A DNA stretch of 64,000 nt from Gigaspora margarita (GCA_009809945.1 WTPW01000011.1:698312-762311), one strand, 5' to 3'. Numbered from the stretch's first letter, positions 50,147 through 62,193 are shown. Notes: a model not told the origin generated them from the letters alone. Translations and numbers: made by a program.

Positions 50147-51565
50147 TGAAGTAACATTGGACTTTATGCAGTATATATGTGCGTATATATGTTGCAAATA
50201 TCCTCAATTTTTCAAAATCAAAATAATAAATTATTATTCCCCAAAAAAATAGTCACGAAAATTGGCATCAAAAGGCCGAATAATTTTCTCATACATATTG
50301 CACATTTAACATAATCATATAGTAGTGGTGTTAAAGTTATTAATAAATCTTTTTTTTTCAGATAAAATTAATTAAAACAATCAACTACATGACGCCTAAA
50401 TTGAATAATAATGATCAGCATCTACAAATGTTCCTTAAATTGACAAACAACAATGAAATTATTATATGGAATTCGAAAATTCCCTCAACTCCTTCCAAAA
50501 TGAATAAATGAAAATCATCACTGTTGCTAAGATAGGGTTCCACGAAAATCTGCACGGTGGACTTATCCTCCTACGTTTCATGCAATCTCACTGCGACAAT
50601 AACCAAGAAAATCTAATAATTACAGTAATACAGATGACAATAGCTACTGATTTCAAGAACATCGGAACAATTATCCGTTACAGATTTCTTAGCAGGGTGA
50701 TCATTTAAATTACGTACCGGTATATATCTGATATGCGACAACATTCATGTGATGTAATTACATTGACATTCGGAAGTTTGAAAACACTTACTAAAAATAA
50801 ATAACAATAAGTGAAAATTAATATTCCTACTAAAATAGGAATTTTTCAAATCGGCATAGGTCACGACCAAAAGTTGAACGGAGCCATCCCTCTCACATTT
50901 CATGCTACATTTTCCATGTGATCGTACTGGTACGTATATGCCCAACTTTCGGTATTTCGATTGGCTGGACGACATCATTTGATCCATATGTGAATTCGTA
51001 TTGCCACTTATCTCGTGATTGTTGCATATATCTCACAATTCTCTCAAGTGCGTGACGAGCAGGATGGAATGTAATTGCCGTACGTACGTACGTGGAAATA
51101 GAATTATTGTAGTTTTAGAATCGACTTAGATTCAAACGAAATTTAAAATATCGTCCAAGTTGGTAAGAAATTTAAAAGCAACTTAAGTTGATTCTAAATT
51201 TTATATAGTACTCATAATAAATGTCTGATCGAATATTTAAAAGCAACTTGATTCTAAATTCGATATTGAAATACAGTTAATCTGTAATCGACGTTAAAGT
51301 ATTACTTATAGTATTAGTATTATGATAAATTACTGAAGATTTATTCATAAAAACATATTTTTACTTTTTTTATTTTTTATTTTTTTTGTATTTTTTATTT
51401 TTTTTATTTTTATTTTTTTTATTTTTTTATTTTTTTTTATTTTTTATTTTTTTTTATTTTTTTTTNNNNNNNNNNNNNNNNNNNTTATTTTTTCTATCCA
51501 ATAACTGAATATCAAAGTTATCTATTCTTATCTCGTGAAGCATTTGAAAACTGATTTTTCAAATA
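50147..51565. other. Gene-free stretch with low complexity and a gap
   Basis: No gene seen. A repeated phrase ATTTAAAAGCAACTT..GATTCTAAATT occurs at about 51170-51205 and 51235-51262. (ATTTTTT)n low complexity at 51360-51490 includes the assembly gap. Confidence 0.45.
51466..51484. other. Assembly gap (19 N)
   Basis: Undetermined bases inside an (ATTTTTTT)n tract; the length of the tract is therefore unreliable. Confidence 0.99.
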
Positions 51566-51746
51566 CAGTTAGACCTCTCTAAATGCAATGCGACGGAACC
51601 ATATGTAAAAATTTAGGCAAACATGAACTTAGAGAGGTATTGCATTTAGGGAGGTAAAATCTATAAGCGTAATATTAGTTGGGCCCAAGCGAAGACATGC
51701 ATTTAGGGGACATTTAATAGGACGTGTATTTAGAAGGGTCTGACTG
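51566..51746. mobile_element. 181-bp pogo/Tigger-like MITE, copy 1
   Basis: Left CAGTTAGACCTCTCTAAATG and right TGTATTTAGAAGGGTCTGACTG are inverse with few changes, flanked by TA (51564-51565, 51747-51748). Internal GAGAGGTATTGCATTTAGGG repeats follow. A relative is at 56580-56776. Confidence 0.85.
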
Positions 51747-52533
51747 TATCTTGATAGCAAGTCAGCTAATATTGTAAATAGCATAAAATCTTTATTACAT
51801 ATTGACACCTGCTACGGCGAGTCAATCGATCCAGCTTGTAAACTGCGATCGGACTTAGTCGAAATATTGCAAGTTGGTGATGGAGATCGTAGGTATGGCA
51901 TCTAACGCTTGAGGTGTTCGATTGTCTTGCAGCACAAACACACTAACATTTATACTTAAAATCCGGCTTGGAATCCACTAATTGAACCAAAAACCGGTCA
52001 ACGATCAACCACAACTATCCACGGTACGTCGGGAGAGTTGGACAATAAAACCACGGGAATCCTCGGTACATCGAGAAACAACCGGTCAGAGTAACGGCAC
52101 AATCACATTAACAAGAAATTACAAGCGAAAGATCGTACCACTTATGCTACTTAAGCAGCAGATCAGAGAAGTTTATTTTAAACTATAGAGAATGTATAGA
52201 ATTTATTGAAACGGAATATTTTTAATCACGAAGGAATGTTTTTCCTCTAACGGCGCAAGGCCTTATTATATACTTTTCATTACATAAGAACCATTAAAGC
52301 TGTTTTATCCATTAAAATAGGTTTAATCATAAAAACTAATAAATCCACTTTAACGCCTTAATCCATTAAAAGCTTTAATCCGTTGAAATCAGTAAAATTA
52401 ACAAGAAACGCGTCGGGCAAATGCAATGAACTATGCGTAATATAATTTATTATTGTGTATCAAAATATTAGATGCAGGTATTTCTATAGCAAATTAGTGT
52501 AATTTTTTTTTTTTTTTTTTTTAGCTGTTACTA

Positions 52534-52589
52534 CCGTAAATCGCCAGATACAAGACCCTCAAGATAGTAGACCCACCACGTAGTATCCT
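52534..52589. mobile_element. Fragment of the 11126-11397 MITE family
   Basis: CCGTAAATCGCCAGATACAA, GACCC, ATAGTAGACCC and TAGTATCC match in order the inverse of the right end of the 11126-11397 element, preceded by TA. The rest of the element is missing. Confidence 0.7.
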
Positions 52590-52644
52590 CAAAGGATCTA
52601 TATTAATCAAACCTAAAATTTTTCAAATATCCAGACTGCTTCTT

Positions 52645-52786
52645 ATAAAATTGGCCAATTATATTGCTAATTTTACTATATAAATGTTTGGCCATTTCGA
52701 CCAAATAATTTTTTGTCTATTTTGGCCATTTGGCCGCGGCCATTGGCCACGGCCAATGCCGGCCAAATAGCAAAGTGACAACACTG
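52645..52786. mobile_element. Truncated copy of the GGCCAATGGCC hAT MITE
   Basis: It shares TAAATGTTTGGCCATTTCG, the GGCCATTGGCC-type repeats and the right end AAGTGACAACACTG with 49922-50138. The left end is not recognisable, so target duplication cannot be checked. Confidence 0.75.
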
Positions 52787-53002
52787 CGGTTGATGTATTC
52801 GTGTAAACTAAATTTTTTTTCTCATGTTTGCTAAAAAATTATTTTACTCAAGCGTATTCATCAAAGTAACAAAGCTTGGGCATTCTTAGATGAATTTTAA
52901 GATCCTTTTAATTACAGATTCATCATTTTTTTAATATTCCTATCTTGTTTAGACAAGTGCAATTCTTCTGTTATGCCAAGACATTCAATAATTATTATAT
53001 GC

Positions 53003-53150
53003 CAGGGTGAAACCCGCGCTGGATCTAGTAAAACCCGCTTTGATCATAGGGTTGGATGAAATCTAGTGTTTTTTATATTTTAACGCGGATTTCACCCTCA
53101 TATGATCTGCATAGCGGATTTAACCAAAATTCAGCACGGGTTTCACCTTG
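53003..53150. mobile_element. 148-bp MITE (CAGGGTGAAACCCG ends)
   Basis: Left CAGGGTGAAACCCGCGCTG and right CAGCACGGGTTTCACCTTG are inverse with a few changes; AACGCGGATTTCACC and AGCGGATTTAACC are internal relatives. hAT-like ends, but the flanks are AT-repetitive and give no clear 8-bp duplication. Confidence 0.7.
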
Positions 53151-53597
53151 TATTATTATTATCATTATCGTCATTGATAAAATACGCAATTTTTATTGTT
53201 ATTATTAATAAAAATTATATAATACGTAATTATTATCAGTAGTTTATTACATTACGGTGGTCTCATGATCTGCATCACAAACTGACCTAGGTCATTTCTC
53301 GAATCGAGAAATAACACGTGTCAATTCAGAATCGACGTAAATTTAGAAATGACGCGGACACTGTACTATATCAAACTGCACTGCTCATCTTCTGCTATAG
53401 ATTCAGGATAACCAAATGGGTGTAAATTCATATTGATGATTTACCGTAATTACAAATCGACACTATTAAGGCTATCGTGATTTAACAATTATTGTACAAG
53501 CCAACAAATACAATAATTAGGAACGCAAAAGATCATTGTTGAACGAAAAATATTTGTTATGTGTGATTTTGGAATGCCAATGAACTTAATAATCGGT

Positions 53598-53955
53598 GTT
53601 TCGGTCTAATCTGAAACTTTTCGGCCCTGGAGTTTCGGTATCGCCCAAAATCCAAAATTGCGGAGCTTCCGAAATGGGCGAAATTTCCGAAAAGGCCTCA
53701 TGCTCATTTATGCTCGCTATTTCACGAAGTTTCGGTTTAGGTAAAGGTCACTCCTTTTTATGCCACCAATCCGAATTTTAAGCACCTACTTATTCCCGAA
53801 ATCAGTTAACACATACTCTCGTCTATCATTTGTATCAGAAGTTCACCAATTTTGGAGGTTACGGATGTTTCGGAAATTTCGGAAGCTTCGCCAAGTTTCT
53901 GAGGTTTCGGAAGTCTCGCACGGCCTAAAATTTCGGTTTAAGCCGAAAAACTGTC
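53598..53955. mobile_element. Possible palindromic element rich in TTTCGG/CCGAAA
   Basis: GTTTCGGTCTAATCTGAAAC on the left is loosely inverse to GGTTTAAGCCGAAAAAC on the right. Many TTTCCGAAA, TTTCGGAAG and GCTTCGCC words occur between, in both orientations. No target duplication could be fixed. The open frames at 53596-53960 are by-products of this repeat. Confidence 0.45.
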
Positions 53956-54642
53956 TATAATTCAACTTACTAAAGTTGATTCAAACCTATCTAAGTGTCC
54001 TGTTGACAAAATATATGAAGTATTATGTAGTTTTCATCAAGAATGCTAAATCATGTTAATTGCAAACAAATCACTGTAAATGTATGAAGGTGAATGTACT
54101 TTATTAACTTGAGCATTCTTTGGAATTCATTTACAACCTATGCACATTCAGAATTAGCTTAAATAGATTCTAAACCCACAATAATTCTATTCTACGTACG
54201 ACATAATTATAAAAACATTGTTACAAAAAAGATACGACAGTACGCATAAGTGCAATTGCAAATGCCATAAAATCGATAGCAAATTTGTATGTCTATTTAC
54301 TGTATTTTTTTAGCATTTTTTATTTTCTTTGTAGAATTTTTTGTCAGTTGAAGAAATTATGATCAAAGATGAGAGTGAATGTTTTTTTTTTAATCATTTC
54401 AACCAACACTCAATTTTTTTTTTTATTCTTTTAATTCTGGATGTACTTTAACATTTTTAATTGGCTGTATCTAAAAAAACATGTCCTGAGTGACTACGTA
54501 CTATGTATCATTGAAATAGTGAGTAAGTTTCGTTAGAGAAATGTTTACGTAACTCACATAAAATTATGATAATACTAACGCAAGCTAACACAACTTTAAT
54601 CATATACTACGGTCACCAAAATAACAAATACCATACAAAATC

Positions 54643-54735
54643 GAAATAGTGGGCATGAGCGTTATTTCGAAGTTCGGCACGAATTAAGCTTAATTCAGGC
54701 CGAATTCAAATAACGCACCCCGCTATTTCGAGTTT
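54643..54735. repeat. 93-bp palindrome (CGAAATAG..CTATTTCG)
   Basis: The arms CGAAATAGTGGG.. and CCCCGCTATTTCG, inner arms GCGTTATTT / AAATAACGC and a GAATTAAGCTTAATTC centre form a near-complete hairpin. A related worn copy lies at about 49500-49570. Confidence 0.75.
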
Positions 54736-55110
54736 TTAAGTTCTGTAACAGAATTGTTTATAGTATCTCACGATAGAAATTGCGATAATTCAATATAAAC
54801 CAGCTCAACTTAACTATTTATTATACGACATTGGAATAGCGAGTAAATTTTGTATAGTAACTCATAACAGAAACCAATAATCCAACGCAAACTAACTCAA
54901 TAACATACTGTAACCATCGAATGATAATAAGTTCTGTAACAAAATTTTTTTTACAGTAATTCATGATAATAATTATGATAATTCCAAAACAAATCGACTC
55001 AACCTTAGCCACATGCTGTGCTCACCGTAAATTCATTACAGTAATTCATAATACTGTATTAGAAACACGATAATTCTAATGCAATCAGCCCCAACCATAA
55101 CTACATATTA

Positions 55111-55416
55111 CCGTATATTCCCGAAAATAAGCAACGCCCTAAAATAAGCAACCCCTGATTTTTTTCTAAAATCTCAAAAAACCCGTTAGCAGTTGCTACA
55201 TATAAAAGTCTAAATTTTACTAAGTAAACCTCAAATGTGCCATTAAGTAAACTTGTTCAGGGCATCAAAATACACTTAGATGAAAATTTGGTAGCGTTTG
55301 GACAACTTTTTATTAGTACGTCTTTCAATTTTTCAAAAAATTCAACAATTCGAAAATAAGCTACCCCCGTTTTTTCGTGTAATTTTTTGCTGTTGTTTAT
55401 TTTCGGGAATATACGG
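55111..55416. mobile_element. 306-bp MITE (CCGTATATTCCCGAAAATAA ends, TA duplication)
   Basis: 20-bp perfect inverted termini, CCGTATATTCCCGAAAATAA and its inverse, flanked by TA (55109-55110, 55417-55418). Internal relatives AAAATAAGCAACCCC and GAAAATAAGCTACCCCC occur next to the ends. Non-coding; the minus-strand frame at 55257-55499 overlaps it only by chance. Confidence 0.9.
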
Positions 55417-55418
55417 TA

Positions 55419-56579
55419 TGTGTCATTGAAAAACAGGTTTTGTAACAGAATTTTTTTACAGTAGCTCATGACAGAAATCGCGATAATTCTAGCAAACATT
55501 ACTTGAACTTAATCGCATACTGTTATCATCAGAATAGCAAGTTCCGAGACAATTGTTTACAGTACTCATGATAGAAATAATGATAGTTTCAATGAAACTA
55601 ACTCAACTTAATCATTGTGTGAAGGTTCTATAATAGAAATAATATGGTTCTTGAAAATTTCTTTTATGTCACTTTTATGTTGCATAACAGCAGATGAAAA
55701 TGAATTTAACGAAAAAATATTTTATAAATACCTTTCTTCATTTTCAATATTGTATTGTTTGGCAGATATATCACATATCAATGAAATCAGTATAGTTCAA
55801 TGAATATACATATTGATCTATTTATTGTTGAAACGTTAATTAGTTAAAGGTAGAATAATCAGTTAGATATAATTCTTATATATATGATTTTATCTAGCAA
55901 ATTAAGTTAAGAATTAGCTGATTTCTTCTGTGAGATTTTCCGTTCTTGGTTTTGCGCGATGATGCCACGCATCTATCTAGTAGTATTACTTCAACGAATT
56001 GTAAAATTTGATCTTGTAAATTTAGATATTAATTCCGAAACCCCGGTAGCTTCGGCTGCATTAATTCGGTAGATATGCAAAATTTGACATTTATTAAAAC
56101 CTATTATCTCTAAAACTTGACTCTTATTTTTGTAGATACTGATTCATAGTTGTATGCGTAATAACAAATACGTGGACTTTGCATTTAAAACTCAAAATAT
56201 CAAGCAAATAGGATTTAAATAAAGGTCTAATTCGAATTGGAGTAAATTCGAAATTTGAAAATCAAATTTCTCGAAAATAACAACACAAAATCCACATAAA
56301 TTAATGGAAGCTGAGTATATCGTGCTATAAACAAATTTTAAATACAAAGTTGCTTGTTATTTTAATGTTGATGATGAGGCTTCAGAAATTATGATCATAT
56401 CTGATTTCAGATAAAATAAGTAACATATTAGTTTCAAAAGAAGTGACGTACAAATCCCATTTTTTAAAAATTAGGGTTGAACCTTCCAAAACTTATCCTG
56501 TCAAAACTGATATCTGTTATCTGTTAAGAAAAAAATTAATTTATCGCGTCTGTTTCGGCTATATGAATCTTATAGTTTA
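55419..56579. other. Gene-free stretch
   Basis: No gene recognised. Between 54780 and 55600 phrases such as CAGTA.CTCATGA.AGAAAT..GATAATTC..CAA recur about every 80-130 bp, an old degenerate tandem repeat. Confidence 0.45.
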
Positions 56580-56776
56580 CAGAAGACCTCTCTAAGTGCG
56601 CTCTCTATAAATGCATACTCTATTTAAAATCTCTTTAAATGCACGGTATAGTCTTGTCCCAGCTTATAAAAAAAATTATATATTTTTGTTCTCTATAAAT
56701 GCACGCCATCTCTGAATGCACATTTTTGAATATTTTTTTTATGGTCCCGAGGGGTGCATTTAAAGAGGTCTCTCTG
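56580..56776. mobile_element. 197-bp pogo/Tigger-like MITE, copy 2
   Basis: Ends CAGAAGACCTCTCTAA and TTTAAAGAGGTCTCTCTG, flanked by TA (56578-56579, 56777-56778). The internal TCTCTATAAATGCA repeats match the AAATGCA-rich interior of 51566-51746. Confidence 0.85.
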
Positions 56777-56989
56777 TATAATGATTCCAAATCCGATACC
56801 TCCTAATAATGATACAAAACCTGTCCAACATACAAACCAATTCAATTGTATATACTTATTTGCATAATTGTTTACCGATAGATATTATCAAAGAAGCTAA
56901 TTTTATCATAAACTACGCCTACCGGTATTTAATTTTCGGATTCGGTATATTTAAATAGAAATAGGATCTTTTAAATTCCCACTTATTTT

Positions 56990-57860
56990 CGAAATAAGTT
57001 AATTCTGAAACCCACCAATAATTTAACTGATTGTAATAATTAATCTGAATATTTTCCAATATTAAAAACTTAATCAATTATTCATTGTGCAAGTTATTGG
57101 GAAGTGAGTATTTGGAACAATGAACATTTTAAAATAAATATTCAATAATTATTCAACGATCAAAAATAAATCACTAGAACGTGAGGAGATTGAGTATCTT
57201 AAAATGATTACTAATTTATAAAATTAATTATTATACAACATACCAAATCAAGTTTGTAAGTATTTGTAATCTATGAATTTCTTTAAAATTCGGCTTAAAC
57301 CTAATTTAAAGTTATACAACAACGAATTAATCTTCAGTGGATAAGTATTTTGATATTAAGAACAAACTTAAAAAGATTCCTCATGAATTCGTTAATAAAT
57401 GCGTAACTTAATTATCTATTACCAGTCGGTGAGTATTTGTTATTATGAGTACTATATTAGCATAATAAATGTTTTTCAATTAACAAATAAGTGGCACATT
57501 TCGAAAATAAATAAAATTTTGATTTAATTCTAATCATATAGACACAAAAATCTTAAAATAAACACTATCATAAATGATTCAAATGACTTATCATAGTTTA
57601 GAAGGCAACTGCAAACATTTTAAACAATCAAACATAATCTAGAATATTTATGAACTTTTATATAGCTAACCAGCAAGTGAGTACTGGAAATATAAGCATT
57701 TTAGCATCAAATTCTCATTAACTTAATATGATAACAAAAAATAAATTATCAACAGATCACTATTAGAGCGTAAATATGATTTCTTATTTAATTTATATAC
57801 AAACCAAACTAATCAATTATTCGTCTTACAGTCACATTAATTCGTGAGTATTTAAGTCAT
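56990..57860. repeat. Degenerate tandem repeat containing GTGAGTATTT
   Basis: A block of AATTAT followed about 20-30 bp later by GTGAGTATTT or GTAAGTATTT recurs at about 57100, 57258, 57433, 57675 and 57850, spaced roughly 160-240 bp. No gene. Confidence 0.5.
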
Positions 57861-58274
57861 ATATTTCTAATATCGAAGATTTTTGCAAATATATTATTGA
57901 TCAATTGATTTCAAATAAGGCCACCTATATTAAAAGAGTTCCTAATAAATTGCAAACATCATTTTGACCTCACATTTTCTTTCTTATTACATTTTATGAA
58001 AAAACTGCACTTGATTCTTATTAGTATCAACCTATTAATCTGGTTGATATCTGTGAGATTGATAACGAAAAGATAACTCAAATTTTATTTAGAGGATGAT
58101 TAACAAGGTCAAGAGCTTGAAATAATTTTCATTTTACATCAACAAAATAATATATACTGTACTGTTGAACCTCCCCAATCAAATCGATAAATCTAATAAA
58201 ATATTGAGTTTCAGCTATATAAATCTAATAATTTATAATGTTTTCAAATCTGATAATTTCTCAATACCAATATG
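57861..58274. other. Downstream flank of the kinase-like gene
   Basis: AT-rich 3' region of the minus-strand gene. No other gene or clear repeat seen; a specific poly(A) signal is not assignable. Confidence 0.4.
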
Positions 58275-61252
58275 TTAAATTTTTTTCGTATTATCTAATA
58301 ATTTAATCGCTTTATCATTTCCATTTTTTGCTGCAAGATTTAAATACTTTAATCCAAGTTCTTCGTTTTTTGGCGCTTTATGTTTTCCATTATAATAAAT
58401 ATCACCCAAATAAAACATCGCATCTATATTCCTATTATCAGCCGATAATTTTAAATAATGGATGATCTCATCACGCATTACTCCTTTCTGGCTATCGTCT
58501 TTTTCTTTAACAACATCTTGAAGTAATAAAACTGCATATCGGAGTTGTGCATTAGTATGATCATTATCGGCAGCTTCTTTAAAAAGTTGTTTTGCCCGCT
58601 CTTTGTCCACATCAACAACACCATATCCATTAGACAAATAATTTGCCTGCCAGTATTTTGCTAATAGATCACCAAGAGCGGCATTTTCTTCGAAACATTT
58701 CCATGCTTTATCGTGTTCTCTCTTTCGATGATTATCAATTCCTTTTTCAGTAGCCATTAAAAAACCTATAACTTGAGGTTTTTCTTTAAACTCCTTTTTT
58801 GTTTTAATACCTAACTGTCCAGGAGAAGAAGAGGTAATTGGATTGTTTTCAGCTAAAATTTCAAGTTTTCGATGTAAATTTGAGAGATCTATTCGTTGAT
58901 CTGGTCCATGTTGCCATGCTATTTATCAAATAGGCAGAAAATAAATTAAAATTCTCAGTAATTATAATATGGGCTCGTCAACAGTAGTGACTAGACTCGT
59001 GTTAACTCGTGACTCGCGAATTAAACTATGAAGAGTTACTCGAATCATTCGAATTGTTCGAATCATATGATCGAGTTATTATTTCGAGTTTTACTCGAGT
59101 TATTCGAGTCATGTAAATATACTAAATATATTTTCAAATTGCGAATTACAAAAACAAGATACTTTAATTTGTGAATTATAAAAAGAAATAACCGTTCAGA
59201 GATCAAAGTTGTTGATACGCATATTAGGGGGCTTCAAAATTAATGATTCGGTATCTCACTTTGGATAAAATAAGTGATGCGTTTACTTTGAATTGAACGA
59301 TGGTTAAACCTATCTTAAAAATGGTTTTTTTGACTTCGGAATTTCAAAACATGAATGAAATTTTTTTGAACACCATATTTTTGTAATATCATATAGATAT
59401 TTAACTCACGAGTTAAATTTTCATGATTCGAGCTAATCAATTGAAATCTGGCAGATTAACATTTTTAAAAAATTAATGCCTTAACATTCACATCTCATAT
59501 CTCGATGAATTTCGAAGCAATTATTATCATTTAGTAACCAAATGAAAGCTTAGATCTTAAACTTTCTTTCAACTGTATGATGATCGAAATTCATCAAGAT
59601 ATGAACGGTGAAAGTTAAGGCATTAAGTTTTTTTTAAAACATTAATCTACCTGATTTCTATTGACGGCAGCCCATATAGTTAACTTAAAATTACCTTCAT
59701 CAATGATCTCATTAAATTCTTTTAGAATTTGTTCATCAACAGAACTGTTTAAATTTCCGATTAAAAGCTTTTCTCTTTTACCACTTATAACATGTTTTGC
59801 TATATCTTTCATTTCCAAATCTTCATAAGGAATCTTTTCGTAACAAAGTTCCCAAATAAGCATTCCGAAACTAATCGTGATAATTAATTGTAAAATTATA
59901 ATTTAAAGAATTTAATGAAATTAAACGTTAAATACCTAAATATTTCACATTTGGATGTATATGTATCTTCAGATCGTTTGTTATGATCAATATACTTTTT
60001 AATCTGCTCAGGAGCCACCCACCGAATAATATCTATTATAAGGTTTGAAGGATTATTATATTCTTTGTCTATTTTGCATGCTAATTTGAAATTTCCAAGT
60101 TTTGAGTTCAGGCTTTGTGTCACCTATAATTTAATAATATCAATGCATTTAGTAATTTGTTAATTAATTTAAATTTATTTTTTTTTAAAAATACCTACAA
60201 AAACATTTTCACATCTAATATCGTGATGAAAAATATTCGCTCTACGTAAAAATACAATGCCACGGCATATATCACGAACAAATTGTACTTTTCTATTCCA
60301 GGGAATATCGTACTTATTATAAACTTCTTTCAATGTTCCATATTCATACCATTCTAAGATCATATGCTCAACACCATTAACGTTTGAAAGTCCACGAAAA
60401 TTAAGAATATATTGTGATTGATTTAATTTTGAAAGAACTGATAATTCACGTTCAATGCCTTCAGTAATAACTGGTTTACATGCAACGTCATATCCTCCGT
60501 AAATTCTCTTAAAGACACGACCACGAATGTCATCTTTTGTTGGAACGATTAATTCATTTGAATCGATCCTTTGTACGTGGACATCTGAGTCTTCGGCTTT
60601 CAAAATATCTATTTTTTGAATTAATTCATCGATGTTATCATGATCGACATTTTCAGTTACAATATCATCCATTTCCTTGAAGGTCTAGTCGATAATTAAA
60701 AAAAAACAAGGCTGTAAATTATACATGAAAAGATCAAGGTAATAATGAGTTTTCAAAAATTATACCTACTTTTTCAACATCAATTAAAGCTTTATCGACA
60801 TTTTGAGCGTCTGAAATTCTGTCATTTTCATTAAGAATTGCCATAGTAAAATTCAGATCTTTCATACATGTGTTATATTCTTCAGTCAATTTTTCATATC
60901 TGTTTTTGACCTCAATTGAATTAAGATATTTTTTATATCCATTAAAAGTTGACACTTTTGTAACATAGTCTTTGATATTTGTCAAAAGATTTTCAAAGCT
61001 TTTGAAAGTTAAAAAATATTCCCTTTTTCGAAAAATACTCTCATTTTCCTTTGTGCTTCTCATCTTTATATCCATGGCACATTCTGCAATTTTTACTCGA
61101 TTTGTAATAACTAAACAAATTTCTTTATTACATTCCGCATTCTCAGAAATAAGAGAAATGTCATTAATTAAATTTTTCACACTTTTAACTAATGGAACAT
61201 ATTGTGCAAAGACTTCAGTTCCAATATTGTTATTGGAGATTGCTTCATTCAT
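58275..61252 (-). CDS. Kinase-like protein: MLKL-type helical bundle, pseudokinase-like domain, Sel1 repeats
   Basis: Five exons, minus strand: 61252-60770, 60684-60199, 60123-59936, 59870-59695 and 58918-58275. All introns are GT-AG and phases match, giving 658 residues. Residues 1-161 are helical (LVKSVKNLINDI, ENAECNKEICLVITNRV) and resemble the N-terminal four-helix bundle of MLKL-type proteins; this assignment is from memory. Residues about 210-470 form a kinase fold: ACK lysine 231, Glu in EGIEREL, HHDIRCEN (Asp316, Asn321), WVAPEQ (APE 360-362), AWQHGPDQR (445-453). The DFG position reads NFK (334-336), so the metal-binding Asp is Asn. Residues about 499-658 contain Sel1-type helical repeats (AWKCFEENAALGD, AKQLFKEAADN, GLKYLNLAAKNGN), which usually bind partner proteins. 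The first Met is the first in frame. Intron 4 is long (776 bp) and carries a foldback. It belongs to the large kinase-like expansions of Rhizophagus; partner and stimulus are unknown. Confidence 0.88.
58970..59115. repeat. ACTCGAGT-rich repeat in intron 4
   Basis: Clustered ACTCG, CGAATCATTCGAATTG and ACTCGAGTTATTCGAGT words in both orientations; probably the end of a second inserted element in the same intron. No clear partner end was defined. Confidence 0.5.
59444..59657. mobile_element. 214-bp foldback within intron 4 of the kinase-like gene
   Basis: AAATCTGGCAGATTAA at the left is inverse to TTAATCTACCTGATTT at the right. The arms continue through AATGCCTTAAC / GTTAAGGCATT and ATCTCGATGAATTTCGA / TCGAAATTCATCAAGAT. 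It lies entirely between the donor (59694) and acceptor (58919), so it would be removed by splicing. Confidence 0.82.
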
Positions 61253-62193
61253 GTTTAAGGTTTATATTAGAAAATCTAGACCTAATCAAGCGGGTTTTAA
61301 TTCGAGGAGTATTTACGTATTGTGATGGTAATACAAATTACTAACAAGGAACAAAAATTGAAGATCCTTATTAAAACTTCCAGCAAAATTTCTTTTTATT
61401 TAATCATAATAAGAAAAATTTATTGAATTTGATGCAGTGGTTATCGAGTTAAAAAAAAACTTGAAATATTTTAAAATTAGGTAAACAAAAAAATATTTTT
61501 TCTCTCTATTGTTATCAACAGACCGCCTTAAGATTCAAATTGCGTTTATTGCGATTTATTTATTTAGATACATTAATTCGATTTTATTGAGTTTTAATTT
61601 AACATTTTATTTAATGTTATCAAATTCACTCAGGTTTCGATCACTCACCAACAATTACTCCGCAGACATCATGGTTCACAGAGAATTAAATTACAGGCAA
61701 GCTTACTTAATTCACGGACAAGTTCGTTTCATAAATAGTTATTTCACCAACAGCTAATTTCACAGACAAATTAATTTTCGACATTGAAATAACAATTAAG
61801 TTTAGATTTATTAAAGTTGGTGCAATTTATAAAAAAAAATTGACGGTGAAATAAATTATCTACAAAATGAATTTGTCTGTGAATTAATCGTCTGTAAAAT
61901 AAACTTGTCTATAAATTAATTATCTATAAGCTAAGTTATCCATAAGGTGATTGTTGGTGAAATAATATGGACGTAAATTCACATTTAAAAGGTGCGTAGC
62001 AATTTTTATTTTGATATCAATATTTTTTTTTTATGTAACAGTAGGCATACTTATTTAACGAATTTTTATCCTGTTTTGTAGTCAAATTATATGTGAAATT
62101 TTAGAATTTAAAACTATAACTAATATACTAGATAACCTAATTGTACTTTTATTTTCTTTCAACTTTTTTTACCTTGCCTCACACCTGTGCATA
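61253..62193. other. Upstream flank of the kinase-like gene
   Basis: Gene-free. It presumably includes the promoter of the minus-strand gene, but no element is assignable. Around 61660-61960 repeated ACAGACAAATTAATTT / TTCACAGAGAATTAAATTAC / CTGTGAATTAATCGTCTG phrases occur in both orientations, a worn palindromic repeat. Confidence 0.45.

Larger units (their letters stand above)
51749..53002. other. Gene-free stretch with two truncated MITEs
   Basis: No gene. It holds fragments of the 11126-type MITE (52534-52589) and the 49922-type MITE (52645-52786), and a poly-T tract at about 52503-52522. The frame at 51982-52188 shows no recognisable motif. Confidence 0.45.

Noticed and set aside
60972..61325. 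Plus-strand 117-residue open frame
   Set aside because: Antisense shadow of exon 1 of the kinase-like gene, which has the family motifs and splice sites.
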